Made by a program: the position numbers and the translations under genes. A DNA stretch of 64,000 nucleotides from Myrica gale (taxonomy: Eukaryota; Streptophyta; Magnoliopsida; Fagales; Myricaceae). Below are positions 45,673 to 58,415 of the stretch, in pieces (the stretch's first letter is position 1; each line of letters begins with the position of its first letter). The notes beneath the pieces were generated by a model that worked only from the letters and a program-made list of their open reading frames with translations, was not told where the DNA came from and made no database searches. The stretch is from positions 14,123,501-14,187,500 of the forward strand of contig OZ005601.1 in the NCBI GenBank assembly GCA_963930655.1, read 5' to 3'.

Positions 45673-45859
45673 ATTCTCCACTTCACTCTCCGTCTCCAAA
45701 TCGAGCAAGCCCGAGGAAGCAGATCGCGACCTGCGGTGATAGTCCTTGAAATTTTCTAGGCTAGTGCTTTCGAGTTTCGATTTGTTTTTGTTTTTCGCGT
45801 ACCTTTTATATTTTGACAGACTGCTACGGACGACAACAAAGAAAAAGCAACAAATCATT

Positions 45860-46849
45860 CGGCTAAAAAGTTTAGAATATGAATCTTTTTAACTTTATAA
45901 ATTTATTGTTACACTTACACGTATCTTAATACAATTCAATATTTTTTTTTATATTATCAATATATTTCAATAACTTTTACACGCATGTTAATAAAATTCA
46001 AACATCATGTAAATATTCACATTATACTTAAAACCTTTAAAATTTTCTTAAAACAAACATGCTTTAAAATTCAGTGAGACAAAACACCCAACACAAAACT
46101 AGAGAGGTTTAGAACTGTTAATTTTTCACAAACCATGGTAGTGTTCGTGTTGGGAAAAAATGTAGAATTTTCGAAAAGTTGTGAATATTTATGTTGAATA
46201 GCATTTTATAGGTGTTTATATAAAGTGGAGAGATAAATAATTTGATATAATTGTTTAATAAAAAGTATTAGAGTTATGTGAAAAAATATAGAGAAAAAAA
46301 ATTTTGTATTAAATAAAAAAGTAAAAAGTTGTTGGAGATTGTGTTAAATGTATTTGTGTTTGTGTTTGAATTCTTAAGATATTTAGTGATAATTTTGTGA
46401 ATAAATTTAAATTCTAGAAAAAATTTGAAAACCAACATTATCCATATTAAAAAAAAAGAGTAGTCGTACGATGCTAGAGCGTGAGCCACTTCATTTGTTA
46501 TTTTCGAGTTTTTAGCCAATCTTTTACTATGTGGGCCACAAATCCACGTGGCGGTACCAACTCAGCTTAAGTTTCGTATTGTTTTGGGGTTTTTTTTTTT
46601 TTTTTTTTGTATATTTTGATTACGCTCTTTTTTCATTACAAGAAGAATCTTCTAATGGAGCTGAAAACGTTCAAGCCGAATAGACGAGCTATGATTTCCT
46701 TCCCAATATCTTCCCAAATATTTTTAAGCCTAAAGAAGACACCTACCAACGAGTAATAAAGGGGCTTTTAGAATCACCCGACTCCGATGCCTTGAGTAAG
46801 CGCTTGCAGAGTTTGTGAGTAGAATAATGATTTTTTTTTTCTAGAAAAG
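45860..46849. other. AT-rich spacer upstream of ARL2
   Basis: The ARL2 promoter and leader would lie here. A 19-base T-run occurs at 46590-46608. No gene or clear promoter motif is supported. Confidence 0.4.
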
Positions 46850-47075
46850 TCACTTTAACCTCTTAAGCTATCAAGTAAAATATAAATAGGGTCACAAACT
46901 ATTAATATTGACACATTGAACCTACGAACTACCAAATTTTATCGATTTTAACAGTCAGATTTTAGTTTAAGACGCAAATTGATAAAATTTGGTAATTTGT
47001 GGGCTCAGTATGTCAAGATTGGTAGTTTGAGACCCTATTTGTAATTTGATTGATAGTTTTAAGGACTCAAAGTGA
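46850..47075. repeat. Foldback MITE
   Basis: Arms of about 95-100 bases are inverted copies (TCACTTTAACCTCTTAAGCTATCAA on the left; the right arm reversed reads TCACTTTGAGTCCTTAAAACTATCAA, each shown only as reference to position). Shared cores include ATAGGGTC.CAAACTA and ACCAAATTTTATC. No duplication was identified. Confidence 0.65.
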
Positions 47076-47084
47076 GTTTACTTT

Positions 47085-48600
47085 TTTTTACCAATGCAAA
47101 AACTTAACATTAAAATGAACCCCGTCCAAACAACTTGAATACAAAGAAAAGCATAACAAAGACAAAACGAAAATCCACAACAAACACATGGGGGGCGATT
47201 CAAAACCCTCAAACACCCAAGGAAAGAAAACAGATTGCTCGCAATACAGGGGAAGGATGCCCTCAAAACAAGAGGCAACGGCCCATTGAGCCCACTTGGT
47301 GCAAAAGCAAAATCGCACTATGCGGGACGTAATGCCAGAGACACAAATCAAACTGGGCAGCCACAATTCGCACGTTGATAAGGAGATTCTCAAATCGACA
47401 TGGAGGACACAGACGAGTCGTTAAGGACCTCCATCACCACCAAAGGATCACCTTCAATAATAATATTCTTCAAATGAAGAGAATCTGCCACCCAGAGACC
47501 CAAGCTGACAGCATGCATTTCTCCTTCAGTAGGCTCCAGTGGCGGAAGAAGACAAGATTCAACACGTAGAATGTGGCCTGAACTACTGCTACAGACACAA
47601 GCAGCAGTTAAAAAAAGTAGGACGAATGACAATATCAACATTAAGCTTCCTCACAGCCAAAGGAGGAGGGACCCAAAACGCATGCAGAAAATAGTGCATT
47701 TTGAACTCGCCAGCCCTCAAATGCTTTTAAAACACCCGCAACACCATAGCAGAAAATTCTCGAACATTGCAATGAGGTTTACCATGGACCACCTGGTTCC
47801 GATGAAACCACACCAAATCTGCTAACAAAACAACAAATGACTGGAACCTACTGGAATCAGCCCGAGGAATACCAATCGCCAAGCAAAGGTTCAAAATTGT
47901 CTTAATCCAAGCAGGGATAGACAACAAGACAAAAGAAAGACTATCCAAAACTCAAGGGGAATCACGCCAAGGAACTCTGCTAAAAGGACAGGAAAAGAGA
48001 AGATGTTGTATAGATCTGGTCTCCATCAAACAAAGAGGGTAGGAGGAAGGTTCAGACAAGGAGGTCAAAAGTGCACCTTTACGAGACCTGGTAGGAAGAA
48101 CATTCCAAACTAATTCCCAAAGCAAGAGTTTAAGGCGCGCATGAAGAGGAAAATTCCACAAAACCTTCCACTCAGCAGGAGCCAACAAACCATCACAAAC
48201 AAAGGTTGGAGGCAGAACACACGGATAGCAAGATTTAATAGTGAACAAACCTTTGCTATCCGGAGTCCACACCCAATGATTTGACTTATTAGCAAGGGGA
48301 AGTTGCAAAGATAACACAACCTCCTCAGATGATGAATCAAACAGCAGCCGAACCATGAGACCATCCCAACGTCGAGGATTCTGCAACATTAAAGAAGACA
48401 CCAAAACTAGAGGATCAACCAACACCAAAGGGTCCCGAGGACGAGGACGAAAAGATGACGGGGATAGGATCCAAGGATGGAAACAAATATTACTAGAGAT
48501 GAAAGGGGAAACGTTCCTTTTATAAGGGTGGAGATACCTATAAAGCCATCCAAGGACGAGACGAGCGCTTCATCTCCCTTTCCTTTCGGAACTGTGGGGC
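47085..48600 (-). pseudogene. LINE (L1-type) 3' part: zf-RVT and RNase H
   Basis: From 48428 downward: NHWVWTPDSKGLFTIKSCY, AEWKVLWNFPLHARLKLLLWE and HLLFSCPFSRVPW, the zinc-binding domain that follows reverse transcriptase in plant LINEs. Then 47948-47727: VVLLADLVWFHRNQVVHGK. Then 47641-47390: an RNase H remnant with EPTEGEMHAVSLGLWVADS and IIEGDPLVVMEVLND. Stops and frame changes separate the blocks. A T-run at 47083-47091 is the likely reversed poly(A) tail. The reverse transcriptase itself is absent, so the copy is 5'-truncated near 48600. Confidence 0.75.
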
Positions 48601-50150
48601 TGTTTAATTTTTTATTTTGTAAGCGAGGAGGCGTTTCTTGGTTATTGAGTACTTAATCCATTGCTTTTCATTCTAGCATATTACAGGACACCAATTGAAC
48701 AGTTTCTTATAACTACAAAAAAAAAATTTGAACAGTTTCTTATCAAAATAGAAATTTATAAAAATATAGAATTGGGAGTGACCGCCTATCACAAAACAGA
48801 TATACATATACACATACACACACATGCATAGATATATATATGTGTTCGTATAAGTATTGATCAGAAGATATCAAACTGACCAACCTCATAGAATTCCAAA
48901 TCTATTTTCGTATATGTATTGATCAGAAATTTAGAAAAAGGAAAACAAAAAAAAAACGTATTGATCAGAAGATATCAAACTGGCCAACTTTATACAATTC
49001 CAAACCATCGATTTCGTTGCGTACCAGAAAAAGTTTTTCAGAGCAAGATCCTCCAATTTACAAAAATTGAAAATCAAGTCTGAAAAAAACTAACAAACAC
49101 AAACCTCAAATTAAAGAACCAAAACTTTTTTAAAAAAAATTAGCTTGGGTCAAATAACAGCAGCTAGAAATCAAAATTTGGAAAATTGGAAATCCAAACT
49201 TCTTAAATCAGAGTTGATAAAGGAGAGATGCCTCAGTCAAGAGGACTGGCTTCGTTATACCTTAAGTTAGAAATAAACTTCAGCCTAGAGGTATCCACCC
49301 GTAAGTGATCTCAAATCAATAAAGAAACATTAAACAACAACTACCAATAACAGATTAGAAACTACAATAAATCATTTATCATCCATCATTGATCATCTCA
49401 TCACCAGATTCACCAACATAAACCAACAGAAAGCCCTGCCTCCAATCTCCAACAGCAACGCAATGGACAAAAGCAAGCAAAAATATTACACGATTAGAAC
49501 CCCATACTCGATCACCTTCAATTGAACAATTCAGGAGCAATTAAGCAAACATTAGAGCTAACTGTTAACAAAAAAGAGTACCAATGTCACCAAAATATAG
49601 CACAAATATATGAGATAAAATAAGTCAAAGGACGATTTAAGCCATACTTCAAGTTTTGAACGATTCGGAGCAAGCACGCAAAAATTAGGCTAAGTAGGAA
49701 ACTCTTGAAAACGGCAGCAACATGAATATAGTGTCACAAGATTTCGTGGCAAAGCTGAAACTCAAGCCTGAGCCTCACATCAAACCATATTCTATCAGCT
49801 GGATCGATGATACCTCTATTTCAGTAGAAAAGAGTTGTTTGATATATTTTTCTTTGGGAGATAAATTCCTGGAAGCAGTTATGGTGTGATGTATATTACC
49901 AATGAAAGTGTGCCACATATTATTGGGAAGGCCATGACTATACAATCGTAAGGTGAAGTATGATGGCTACTCAAATACCTACTCCTTACGCCAAGCAAAT
50001 GAGAAGATTTTGGTGAGAAGCTTCCTATTTTGGTGAGACTCTAGACGTGAGTGTGTGAGACGCCACTCATCCTTTTCCATTGATTCTCCTGCATCAAGTT
50101 CTATGTTTCTTGCAGTAAGATTCTCGATATCCAAAGAGTTGGAAGCTATT
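48601..50150. other. Intergenic, no gene seen
   Basis: Low-complexity CA/TA repeats near 48800-48845 (ACATATACACATACACACACA type), then AT-rich sequence. TATTGATCAGAAGATATCAAACTG occurs twice (48857 and 48960) and marks a small direct duplication. Confidence 0.45.
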
Positions 50151-50160
50151 GGAACTCAAC

Positions 50161-50586
50161 TTTTTTTTTTTTTTTTAAGTAAAGAAAGAACAGTACAAAG
50201 AGCTATACTCAAACCTAAGTCAAACAAGCTACAAAACTAATGAAATCTGAAAAATCACAGAAACGAAAACCCAAGACAGCTTTGGCCTAAGAAAATAGAG
50301 AACTCATCAGCTTGCCCCTCAACCCCTCAATAGACGAAAAAGTGTTCTCAAAGCATCTATCATTCCTCTCCCTCCAGAGTCCACCAAATGCACAAGGGGA
50401 TCAATTTTCACACAATCAGAGCATGAGGATCGTCAAACTTCCTCTTCCAGCAAAACAACACATCAATCACCTTCGGAGGCATAACCCAACAATAATCCGT
50501 AATTTTAAGCACATGAGCCCATAGGTCCCTGGCCACCTCACAATGAAGAAAAAGATGATTCACAGATTCCCCACTACATCTACAAA
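50161..50586 (-). mobile_element. 5'-truncated LINE insertion
   Basis: The direct repeat GGAACTCAACTTT flanks the block (50151-50163 and 50587-50599). A 16-base T-run at 50161-50176 is the reversed poly(A) tail. The minus-strand reading resembles the end of a LINE polyprotein after the zinc-binding domain (HLFFHCEVARDLWAHVLKI-like, with frame changes). About 426 bases long. The duplication overlaps the T-run, so its exact length is 10-13 bases. Confidence 0.8.
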
Positions 50587-50902
50587 GGAACTCAACTTTA
50601 GTCCTTAGGTCGGAGAAAGCTAACCATCTAACACATGGTTTATTTCTTCTCTAGATTTCCTGAGAAAAGGTGAGATTAGCATCAAGAAATGGAAGGTGTA
50701 TAGTGTTTTACTAGGATCCATTTCCTGGTGTCCTATACAAGCAGCGATTTTTTGAAACTGGACTCAGTCCATATGCCCATATCCAATGCTATGCCATCCA
50801 AGATATCACTTAAATGCTAAAATTATGCGGACTCTAATAGCTGGAAATATCCACTACATCAGTGCAAAAAGTAGATTCATTCCGAATCGAGAATGATCTA
50901 GT

Positions 50903-52558
50903 CTAATCTAATCGTTCTTCAAGTTCAGATTCGCAATCAGTTCCATTTCTTTGAAGCTTCATCTTTGTACAAACTCCAACTAGCAAAGCATATATTTCAT
51001 CACTTCTCGGATGTGACCTATCCTCCACAATAAACTTATGAATTTGGCCTCCCTCTTCAATGAAACTATATCCTGCTGCTTTTGTAATTTGGCCACCCTT
51101 CATCAACTTTCTTAACTTTGTAACTCCAACCCATCGACCTGCTGATGCATAAATATTGGAAAGAATTACATAGTTCCCTGGATTCCAGGGTTCAAGCTCA
51201 AAGAGCGACTCCGCTGCTATTTCAGCCAGCTCAACATTACTATGGAAACTACAAGCCCCCAGAAGTGCACCCCATACAACAGAGTCTGGTTTCATAGGCA
51301 TATTCTGTATCAGATCATAAGCTTCTTGCAGTTCTCCACAGCGACCTAGGAGATCAACCATGCATCCATAGTGTTCTATTTTGGCAATGATATGAAAGTT
51401 TGTCTCCATTGATTGAAAGAGTTGTCGTCCTTTTATGACCATGCCTCCATGAGTACATGCTAAGAGAAGTGCCACGAATGTAACATCATCCGGTGCAATT
51501 CCTTCTGTCTGGTATAAGTCCACAAGAAACAAAATAATAGTGAGAACCTAAAAGCTTATTTGTGCAACTATTTTAACTCAAGAAACTAGTCATTCAACAA
51601 GGCAAGAGACCTAGACAAAGAGAATGCGTACCAGCATTTGATCATAAAGCTCAAGAGCCCCGTTACATCTTCCATGGACAGCCAAACCCATGATCATTGA
51701 GTTCCAAGAGCACAAAGTTCTGCGGCCACCGATCTCATCAAACACACGCCAAGCCACGTTAATTTTGCCGCACCTTGCATACATTTCCAATACAGCATTG
51801 CTTACGTACAGATTCTTGAAGAACCCATTTTTTCTTGCATATGCTTCAATCCTCTCCCCAACCTCCAATGCCCCAAGATTTGAACAAGCTGGGAGAACAC
51901 TAGCTATAGTCACTTCATTCGGCATCACGTCTTTCTCCTTCTCCATCCTCAAAAACATCCTTAAGGCCTTTGCATATTGTCCATTTTGCGAGTATCCAGA
52001 TATCATTGTCGTCCATGAAACCACATTCCTACAAGGCATCGAACTGAACAATTTTGAAGCAGTCTCCATATCCCCAGACCTGGCATAGCCCGCAATGATT
52101 GAATTCCAAGTGGGTATATCTCTAACTATCATTTCATCAAATTTTTGGCGTGCTGAGGCCAACATGCCCAGTTTAGCATACATGTCAACCAAAGCAGTCA
52201 AAGCAAACACGTCAAACTTGAAACCCGACTTGACAAAATGGGTGTGGACTATTTGGCCATGGGAAGGGGAGGAGAGGGAAGCGCAAGCGGCGAAGAGGAA
52301 GGTGAAGGTGTGCTGGTTGGGCTGACAGCCTTGAAGGCACATTTGGGAGTAGAGGGACATGCATTGGTAGTATTGTTCATGACACGAATAGGTTTGAATG
52401 AGCTTGTTATATAGAAAGACAGTTGGCTTGGGGATAAGGTCGAATAGCTTTTGGGCGTATGCAAGTTCTGGGATCTGAAGGAGCTCGACAATAAGGGTTT
52501 TGGTATGGTCTATGCCATTTCTAAGAGTGTAGGCGTGGATTTGCTTCAGTTGGTTCAT
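50903..52558 (-). CDS. E-class pentatricopeptide repeat protein, At5g08510-like
   Basis: Two exons, 52558-51632 and 51508-50903, joined in phase 0 (QML|TEGIAPDD) across a 123-base GT-AG intron, give 510 residues, the size of Arabidopsis At5g08510. Repeats include LFDLIPKPTVFLYNKLIQTY, MYAKLGMLASARQKFDEM, PTWNSIIAGYARSGDMETAS, VSWTTMISGYSQNGQYAKAL and MYARCGKINVAWRVF, followed by E motifs (EHYGCMVDLLGRCGELQEAY, SVVWGALLGACSFHSNVELA). There is no DYW domain. Such proteins bind organelle RNA and commonly specify C-to-U editing sites; the target here is unknown. The start is taken at MNQLKQIHAY; an upstream ATG at 52648 adds 30 residues that lie in the duplicated segment and are not family-like. 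No stop or frameshift seen. Confidence 0.9.
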
Positions 52559-52569
52559 AGCAAACCCAA

Positions 52570-53215
52570 TAAAAGATCGATGTGAGTAGTACCCATGTGC
52601 CCAATAATCATGGAAATCCTTGTGACCAGGAATCAAGGAAGCAGCCACAGCTCAAAAATTCCTAGAAACTACAACAAACCCAAATCACTGACAGCATTCT
52701 GTCTTAAAAGAGATTGCCCTAAATAAGGAAAAACAATAGAGTTGTTATGAACTTACCAAAACTTCAAAAAATTTACTTAATTGGCAATAAGAATATAGAA
52801 ACCTATTATCTGTACGAAAACATTAAATTGGTACACATGTAAAAATAGAGGCAATATAAGAGATGAACTCCACAAATTCAAGAGCAAAATTGGCACTTCT
52901 AAGAGAGATGAATGTACACACACTCAAAGATCAATATGATTACCCCCCATACTTTTCCTAGCTTGCTTACAAATTTCAGGCATATAGCAGTAACTACCAC
53001 CTCAAGCTCTGCATTCTTAGGAAAGAGCTACTACTTCCACACGGATGGCAAAGATAGAGATGTCCTCGTCACAAACTACAAGTTCAAAGCAATTACGAGT
53101 AAAAATATTCACTCAATATATCATCGACTACTCCTTTGACATATAGGGCATTGAAAGGCTCAAATAACGTGAAGATAGCAAGTAAGTGAATGCCATAACA
53201 TCAAGACCAAAAAAG
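52570..53215 (-). repeat. Duplicated segment, copy B (upstream of the PPR gene)
   Basis: Matches 36177-36852 in RS31 intron 1, same orientation. Homology starts 12 bases upstream of the PPR start codon and ends near 53215, where the sequence diverges into AACATTCGCTAATGAC. The PPR promoter and leader are therefore made largely of sequence shared with an SR-gene intron. Confidence 0.9.
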
Positions 53216-54872
53216 AACATTCGCTAATGACATTAATTCTTAATCACAGATTTAGTAATGACATCAACATAAACAAAATAGTCAAACTACTCGAATAATA
53301 CCTAAACTGTTAAACATTCACACATTCACTCAAATGAAGTGACATATTCTCAAAATAATCAAACTACTCAAATGAATCTGTTCACTAATCACAGATTCAG
53401 ACACTCACTCCAAATAAATCACACATTCACTCAAAATACTTCAAAAACTCACTCAAATAATTACGGGTCACGTGGGATTTCAATAAATAATATCTAACAA
53501 TCAACCAAACATGTGGGATTTCAATCTAAGATTCTAACATTCGGGAATTTGAAATAATCAAACAGAAAAAAAGCATCACAAACCGGGGCTCTGTTTGGGC
53601 GACGGCGACGGCGTGGGGAGAGCGGGACGTCGGAGAGAGAGATAGAGAGGGTAGACCGTAGGGGGATTGAGCAGCGAGAAAATTGAATCCCGATTGTTTA
53701 CCCGAACCCCTGTAGTGGAACGGCGCCGTTCTCTTTTAGGCTTAATTTTCTTTTTTAAGAAAATCACACAAAAAATCGACTTGGTTTTGAAAAAAAAAAC
53801 CCAGCTGTGGAAATCAACAGCGCTAGTTTATAAGTCAATTTGATTAAAAAAAGACGTAAAATGACAATTGAGGCTAGAATTCTGAAGTGTTTTGTATGAA
53901 TAACTAAAATAAGGCATAAATATATTTTGCACTCTGGATCTTGAACACTTTGCACCATGCATTAATGACAATTGTGCCTCATAAATTTTAAAATTGTAAT
54001 TTTAGGCCAATAAATCAATTTGTGTCAAAATTGACAGAAAAAATTTAAGAGAGCAAAATTTCTGAAATTGGTGTAATGAGACAAAATAATAAATGGAATG
54101 CGAAGTGTGAAGACTTGAGAGTGCAAAGAGTATTTATCCTTTAAACATTCTTTGCATTATCTATTATACAAACATCATTATATACCAGTTACAAAACTAA
54201 TAATATAATAAGTGATGATGATGTCAAGAATCACCACAATGCTTGGAAGCCAAGTAATCCTTGAAGATTCATCGATAGGGGTGACCTCGGATCAAGTCTC
54301 CAACGACCAAGTCAGTGTTTATGAGAGAAGATGAGTATTCTGAAGACATAATTGAACGTATGTCTAATGAGGAGAATACCTAAGTTTTTATACCTGTACC
54401 GGCGTCGTAATCCTATTAGGAGATTACCTCTTAAGGTAGTAGAATTTCATTAAGAGAGTTCCTGAACAAGTAGGCTGTTTAGAAGGAGTCATGGGACTGT
54501 CATAGTCCTATTCTTGGTCGGATAGTCAATACACGGCGTGCGCTAATAGGGTCGAGCCCGAGTGGTCGGGCTTGCCGAGTATTTCATGACCCATGAAGTG
54601 ATATAATTTATTCTAATGAGCATCATCTCATCCTATCCGCTGGCACAATGTCAATAAATTATATCATTTACAACAAACTATAAACATCCAAATATAAGTA
54701 ACTACTATGTTGTCTTGGCAACATCTGTATTGTAATAACATAATATTATATTCCTTCCTTAATGATTACAAGAGATGGACGTGTGTATATATACACAGTA
54801 CAAACGAATAAAAAAAGAATCAAAGTGGTTATAGCCGTAACAAATTATGTTACGTGATAGCTGTAGAAGATT
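53216..54872. other. Upstream region of PPR and decayed repeat sequence
   Basis: 53230-53560 has loosely repeated CACATTCACTCAAAT motifs. 53580-53720 is GC-rich (CGACGGCGACGGCG) and may be a leader exon or a promoter. 54230-54700 looks like transposon or LTR DNA, and 54730-54860 (TATATACACA region, ATTACAATACA) is probably the 3' LTR edge of the copia remnant. No gene frame is supported. Confidence 0.4.
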
Positions 54873-57795
54873 CTACACCTTGGGTGACGTGGAAAGGTGT
54901 TGCGTAGGTAGCTTGATAGTGCCTGAAATATCATTCATGCTAATACGCCCCCGCGAGTCCAGTGGAGTGTCAACAACGGTGATACTCGAACAAAGGCAAG
55001 CAAACTTATCAGCAACGAGAGGCTTAGTGAAGACATCAGCCTGCTGGTCTTTACTTCTACAAAAAGACACTAGAAGGGTGCGTGCAGCAACATGGTCACG
55101 CACAAAATGAAAATCGATATCGATGTGTTTTGTGCGAGAGTGGAAGACAGGATTGGCAGTGAGATAAGTTGCACCAAGGTTGTCACACCATAAGGTAGGA
55201 GGCTGAGAAAGAGAGAGAACAAGTTCTCTAATGAGAAGTATGTACCAAATGAGCTCAGCTGCAGTATTGGCAAGAGATTTGTACTCGGCTTCGGTACTAG
55301 AGCGAGCCACCGTGCGCTGCTTGCGTGAACTCCAAGAGATGAGGTGCGGCCAAGGAAGATGCAAAAGCCACCAGTGGACCAACAGTCATCCAAGCAACCA
55401 GTCCAATTCACATCAGAATAAGGTTGAAGAAGAGACCCAGAAGAGGAAGCAAAGAACAGCCCGCAGTTGATGGTGGCTTTCAAATAGCGAAGAATCATTT
55501 TAACAGTAGTCCAATGAGATAGCTTGGGCTGGTGCATGAACTGGCAGACACGATTCACTGCAAAGGAGATATCTGGTCGTGACAAGGAAGGTACTAGAGT
55601 CCCCCGACTATACTGCAGTACAATGTAACATCATCAAAGGCAGGATAATCAAACTTAGACAGTTGGATGGAGTCAGACATGGGAGAAGAAAAGGTATTGG
55701 CAAATAGCATGTTGCAGCGCTTAAGAAGATCATGTGTGTACTTGCGTTGAGAAAGAAGAACATCGCCAGTAATATGGTCAACCTCTAGGCCAAGAAAATA
55801 GGATAATTGGCCCAAATCCTTGACTGGAAAAACCAAACTCATAGCAGAGACAAGGGCATCAGCAGGAGAGAACAGGGAAGATGTGATGACAATGTCATCG
55901 ACATAAATCAGTACGTATAGATGAAGATCACCACGGGTCACGATGAACAAGGATGGGTCAGCAGTAGAAGCAACAAAACCATAGCCAAGGAGCCACGAGC
56001 TGAGTTGTACAAACCAAGCCCGTGGGGCCTGTTTGAGGCCATAAATGGCCATGTGAAGTTGACAAACGTAGTGAGGATGAGCAGAATTGACAAAACCTGG
56101 AGGCTGCTGCATGAGACAATCTCTATGAGAAAACCATGTAGAAATGCATTCTGTATATCCAATGGGCGAAGACACCAGCCACGAGCCACAGTAAGAGAGA
56201 GAACCAGCCGAATGGTAGTAGATTTCACCACAGGACTGAAAAGTCTCATTGTAATCAACGCCAGGCTGCTGATGGAAGCCCTTGGCTACAAGCCGAGCTT
56301 TCTGTCGCTCAAGAGAGCCATCAGATCGAAACTTGGTGCGAAAGACCCACCTGCAGCCGACAACATTAGAAGAAGGGGAGGGTGAGACAAGAGACCAGGT
56401 CTGATTGCGAATAAAGGCTTTAAATTCCTGAGACATGGCAACACCCCATTCAGGAAAGCAAGAGGCAGTTGTGGAAGAGGTAGGTTCATCTAGTATAGTA
56501 ACATAAGTAGTGAGACATTTCCGAGAGGGGTATTGAACAGTATCATTAGTGAAGGCACGAGGTCTAGACTATTTGGTTTGAGCACGGGTAATAATTGGGG
56601 AACGAGAAGGTACCAAGGGAGAAGGTCTAGACGATATAGTAAGAGAAGGAGACGGACTAGGAGTAAGTAGAGGTATAGTAAAAGACCGAAAGAGACTTGG
56701 AGAGGAGGAGATCGTGGGAGAGTTTAAAGGAGAAGAATCAGATGAATGTAAAAAAAGATGCTTGCAAAGGAGAAGGACCTAAAATAGACGGAGAAAAAAT
56801 TGGTAAAGAAACTAAAGGAGAAGAAGAAAAGGGTGAGGTCGAAATAGACTTCGACTTAGTAAAAGGAAAGGAGAACTCATTGAAAACGACATCACGGGAA
56901 ATATATAACCAATTGTCAGTAAGGTCAAGACATTTATACCCTTTGTGAGATGAGTTGTAGCCAAGAAAAAGGCAAGATTTGGACTGAAACTCCATTTTAT
57001 GAGAATTGTTAGGTCTTAAGTGGGGCCAACATTCACAACCGAATATTTTAAGGAATTTATAATCTGGGTCCTTGTGATGGGATAAAAAATAAGGAGATTT
57101 TTGGTTGAGAACCGGTGTAGGAAGGAGAATAATAAGATAGACAACGGTTTCAAAGGCATCAACCCAAAAAGAAAAGGGTAGAGAGGCATGCGCAAGGAGG
57201 GTAAGTCCAGTTTCGACTATATGGCGATGTTTACGTTCAATTAATCCATTATGTTGATGTGTATATGGGCAAGTAGTCTATGAGTGATACCAAGGCTAGT
57301 GCAAAGAGAGGTGAGAGGCCTAAATTCTCCACCACCATCAGTTTGCAGAGTAACCATTTTAGTGATAAAGAAACGCTTAGCATAAGACAAAAAGGATTGA
57401 AAAACACGTAAAACATGAGATTTAAGTTTTAAGGGAAATAACCAGGTAAAACGAGTGTAATGGTCAACAAAGGAGACATAATAGCGAAATCCTAGTCTAG
57501 ACACATAAGGGGCAGGGCCCCAAACATCAGCGCACACTAATTGAAGAGGACGAGATGTCTTTGTGGAGTCGAAGCTAAAGGGGAGCTGATGACTCTTCGC
57601 AAGTGGGCAAGCAACACACCGGAAGGAAATAGTAGTAGAGGTGAAAGGCAAACAATGGGTGCGCAAAATGCGAGAGACAAGATCCAAAGAGGGGTGACAA
57701 AGCTGATGATGCCACTAAGGAAGGGACACGCGTTCACAAAGATGAGCGGAAGGAGAAGGCAACGCACAAGGAAACTAACAAAGGCCATCATTGGT
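54873..57795 (-). pseudogene. Ty1-copia pol remnant
   Basis: From 57795 downward: GAG-pre-integrase (WHHQLCHPSLDLVSRIL), integrase zinc region (CVACPLAKSHQLPF), integrase core (LVCADVWGPAP, VDHYTRFTWLFPLK, LQTDGGGEF) then a loss of part of the core. Next ESMEFQSKSCLFLGY of the integrase C-terminus; reverse transcriptase (MSQEFKAFIRNQTWSLV, GCRWVFRTKF, LHYVLIYVDDIVI-type LYVLIYVDDIVIT); RNase H ([62 protein letters not shown]). Several stops and frame changes; gag and the 5' LTR are absent. YVDD of the polymerase is retained. Order protease-IN-RT-RH is diagnostic of copia. Confidence 0.88.
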
Positions 57796-58125
57796 AGGAC
57801 CGGTGAGGAGGATCATCTTGTAAGTTTGTCCTTCACAGAAAGTGGGTGGAATGAAATTCAAAGTAGTAACAATTATCAATACAAAATTGAAGCACTTAGA
57901 CGATTTTTAGTAATATATGGAACGTGAAGGAGATTATATCGTATTTTCGTTTAAATATGAAAATATTCCTTACTATATTTCTAAATTTCAAAACAAATTG
58001 CAATTAAACATTTATGCTAAGCTTTTTCAAAGCCAATCACGAGGACTTTATATGATCAATTCATGTCGTAATCCCCGTTTGAGTGCATATCATCGCTATA
58101 GGTGAGCATAGGGGGTAAGTACTGG

Positions 58126-58415
58126 CATGAGGCTATGGAAATACGTGACAGACCCATCCCATACTCTGGAGTATTCACCATTGCACCTGGAGGAAAACCT
58201 ATCATATGTAGAGCAACCGGTGCAAATTATAGATCGTAAGAAGCAAGAATTGCGCACTAAGAAAATACCATTGGTGAAAGTGCTATGGAGAAGCCAAGAA
58301 CTAGAGGAGGGGTCTTGGGAATTGGAATCTAAGATGCGAGAAAAGTACCCCCATTTGTTCGCTAACTTAGGTTATGACCCTGTTTGTATTGACTCGTTCA
58401 TTAGTGTTTGATTTT
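58126..58415 (+). pseudogene. Chromovirus (Tekay-like gypsy) polyprotein C-terminus
   Basis: KYVTDPSHTLEYSPLHLEEN, LSYVEQPVQIIDRKKQELRT and KIPLVKVLWRSQELEEGSWE, then ESKMREKYPHLF: the region linking integrase to the chromodomain-like end of Tekay/Del elements. The upstream pol is absent. The chromodomain targets integration to heterochromatin in this clade. Confidence 0.82.

Noticed and set aside
45469..45858. 129-codon minus frame upstream of ARL2
   Set aside because: It covers the true exon 1 of ARL2 in the wrong frame and runs through the hAT end; the correct frame gives [19 protein letters not shown].
52558..52648. N-terminal extension of the PPR protein from an upstream ATG
   Set aside because: The extra 30 residues lie mostly in the segment shared with the RS31 intron and do not resemble the family; MNQLKQIHAY is the conserved start.
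55231..56385. Plus-strand frames of 79 and 154 codons
   Set aside because: Antisense shadows of the copia pol remnant on the minus strand.
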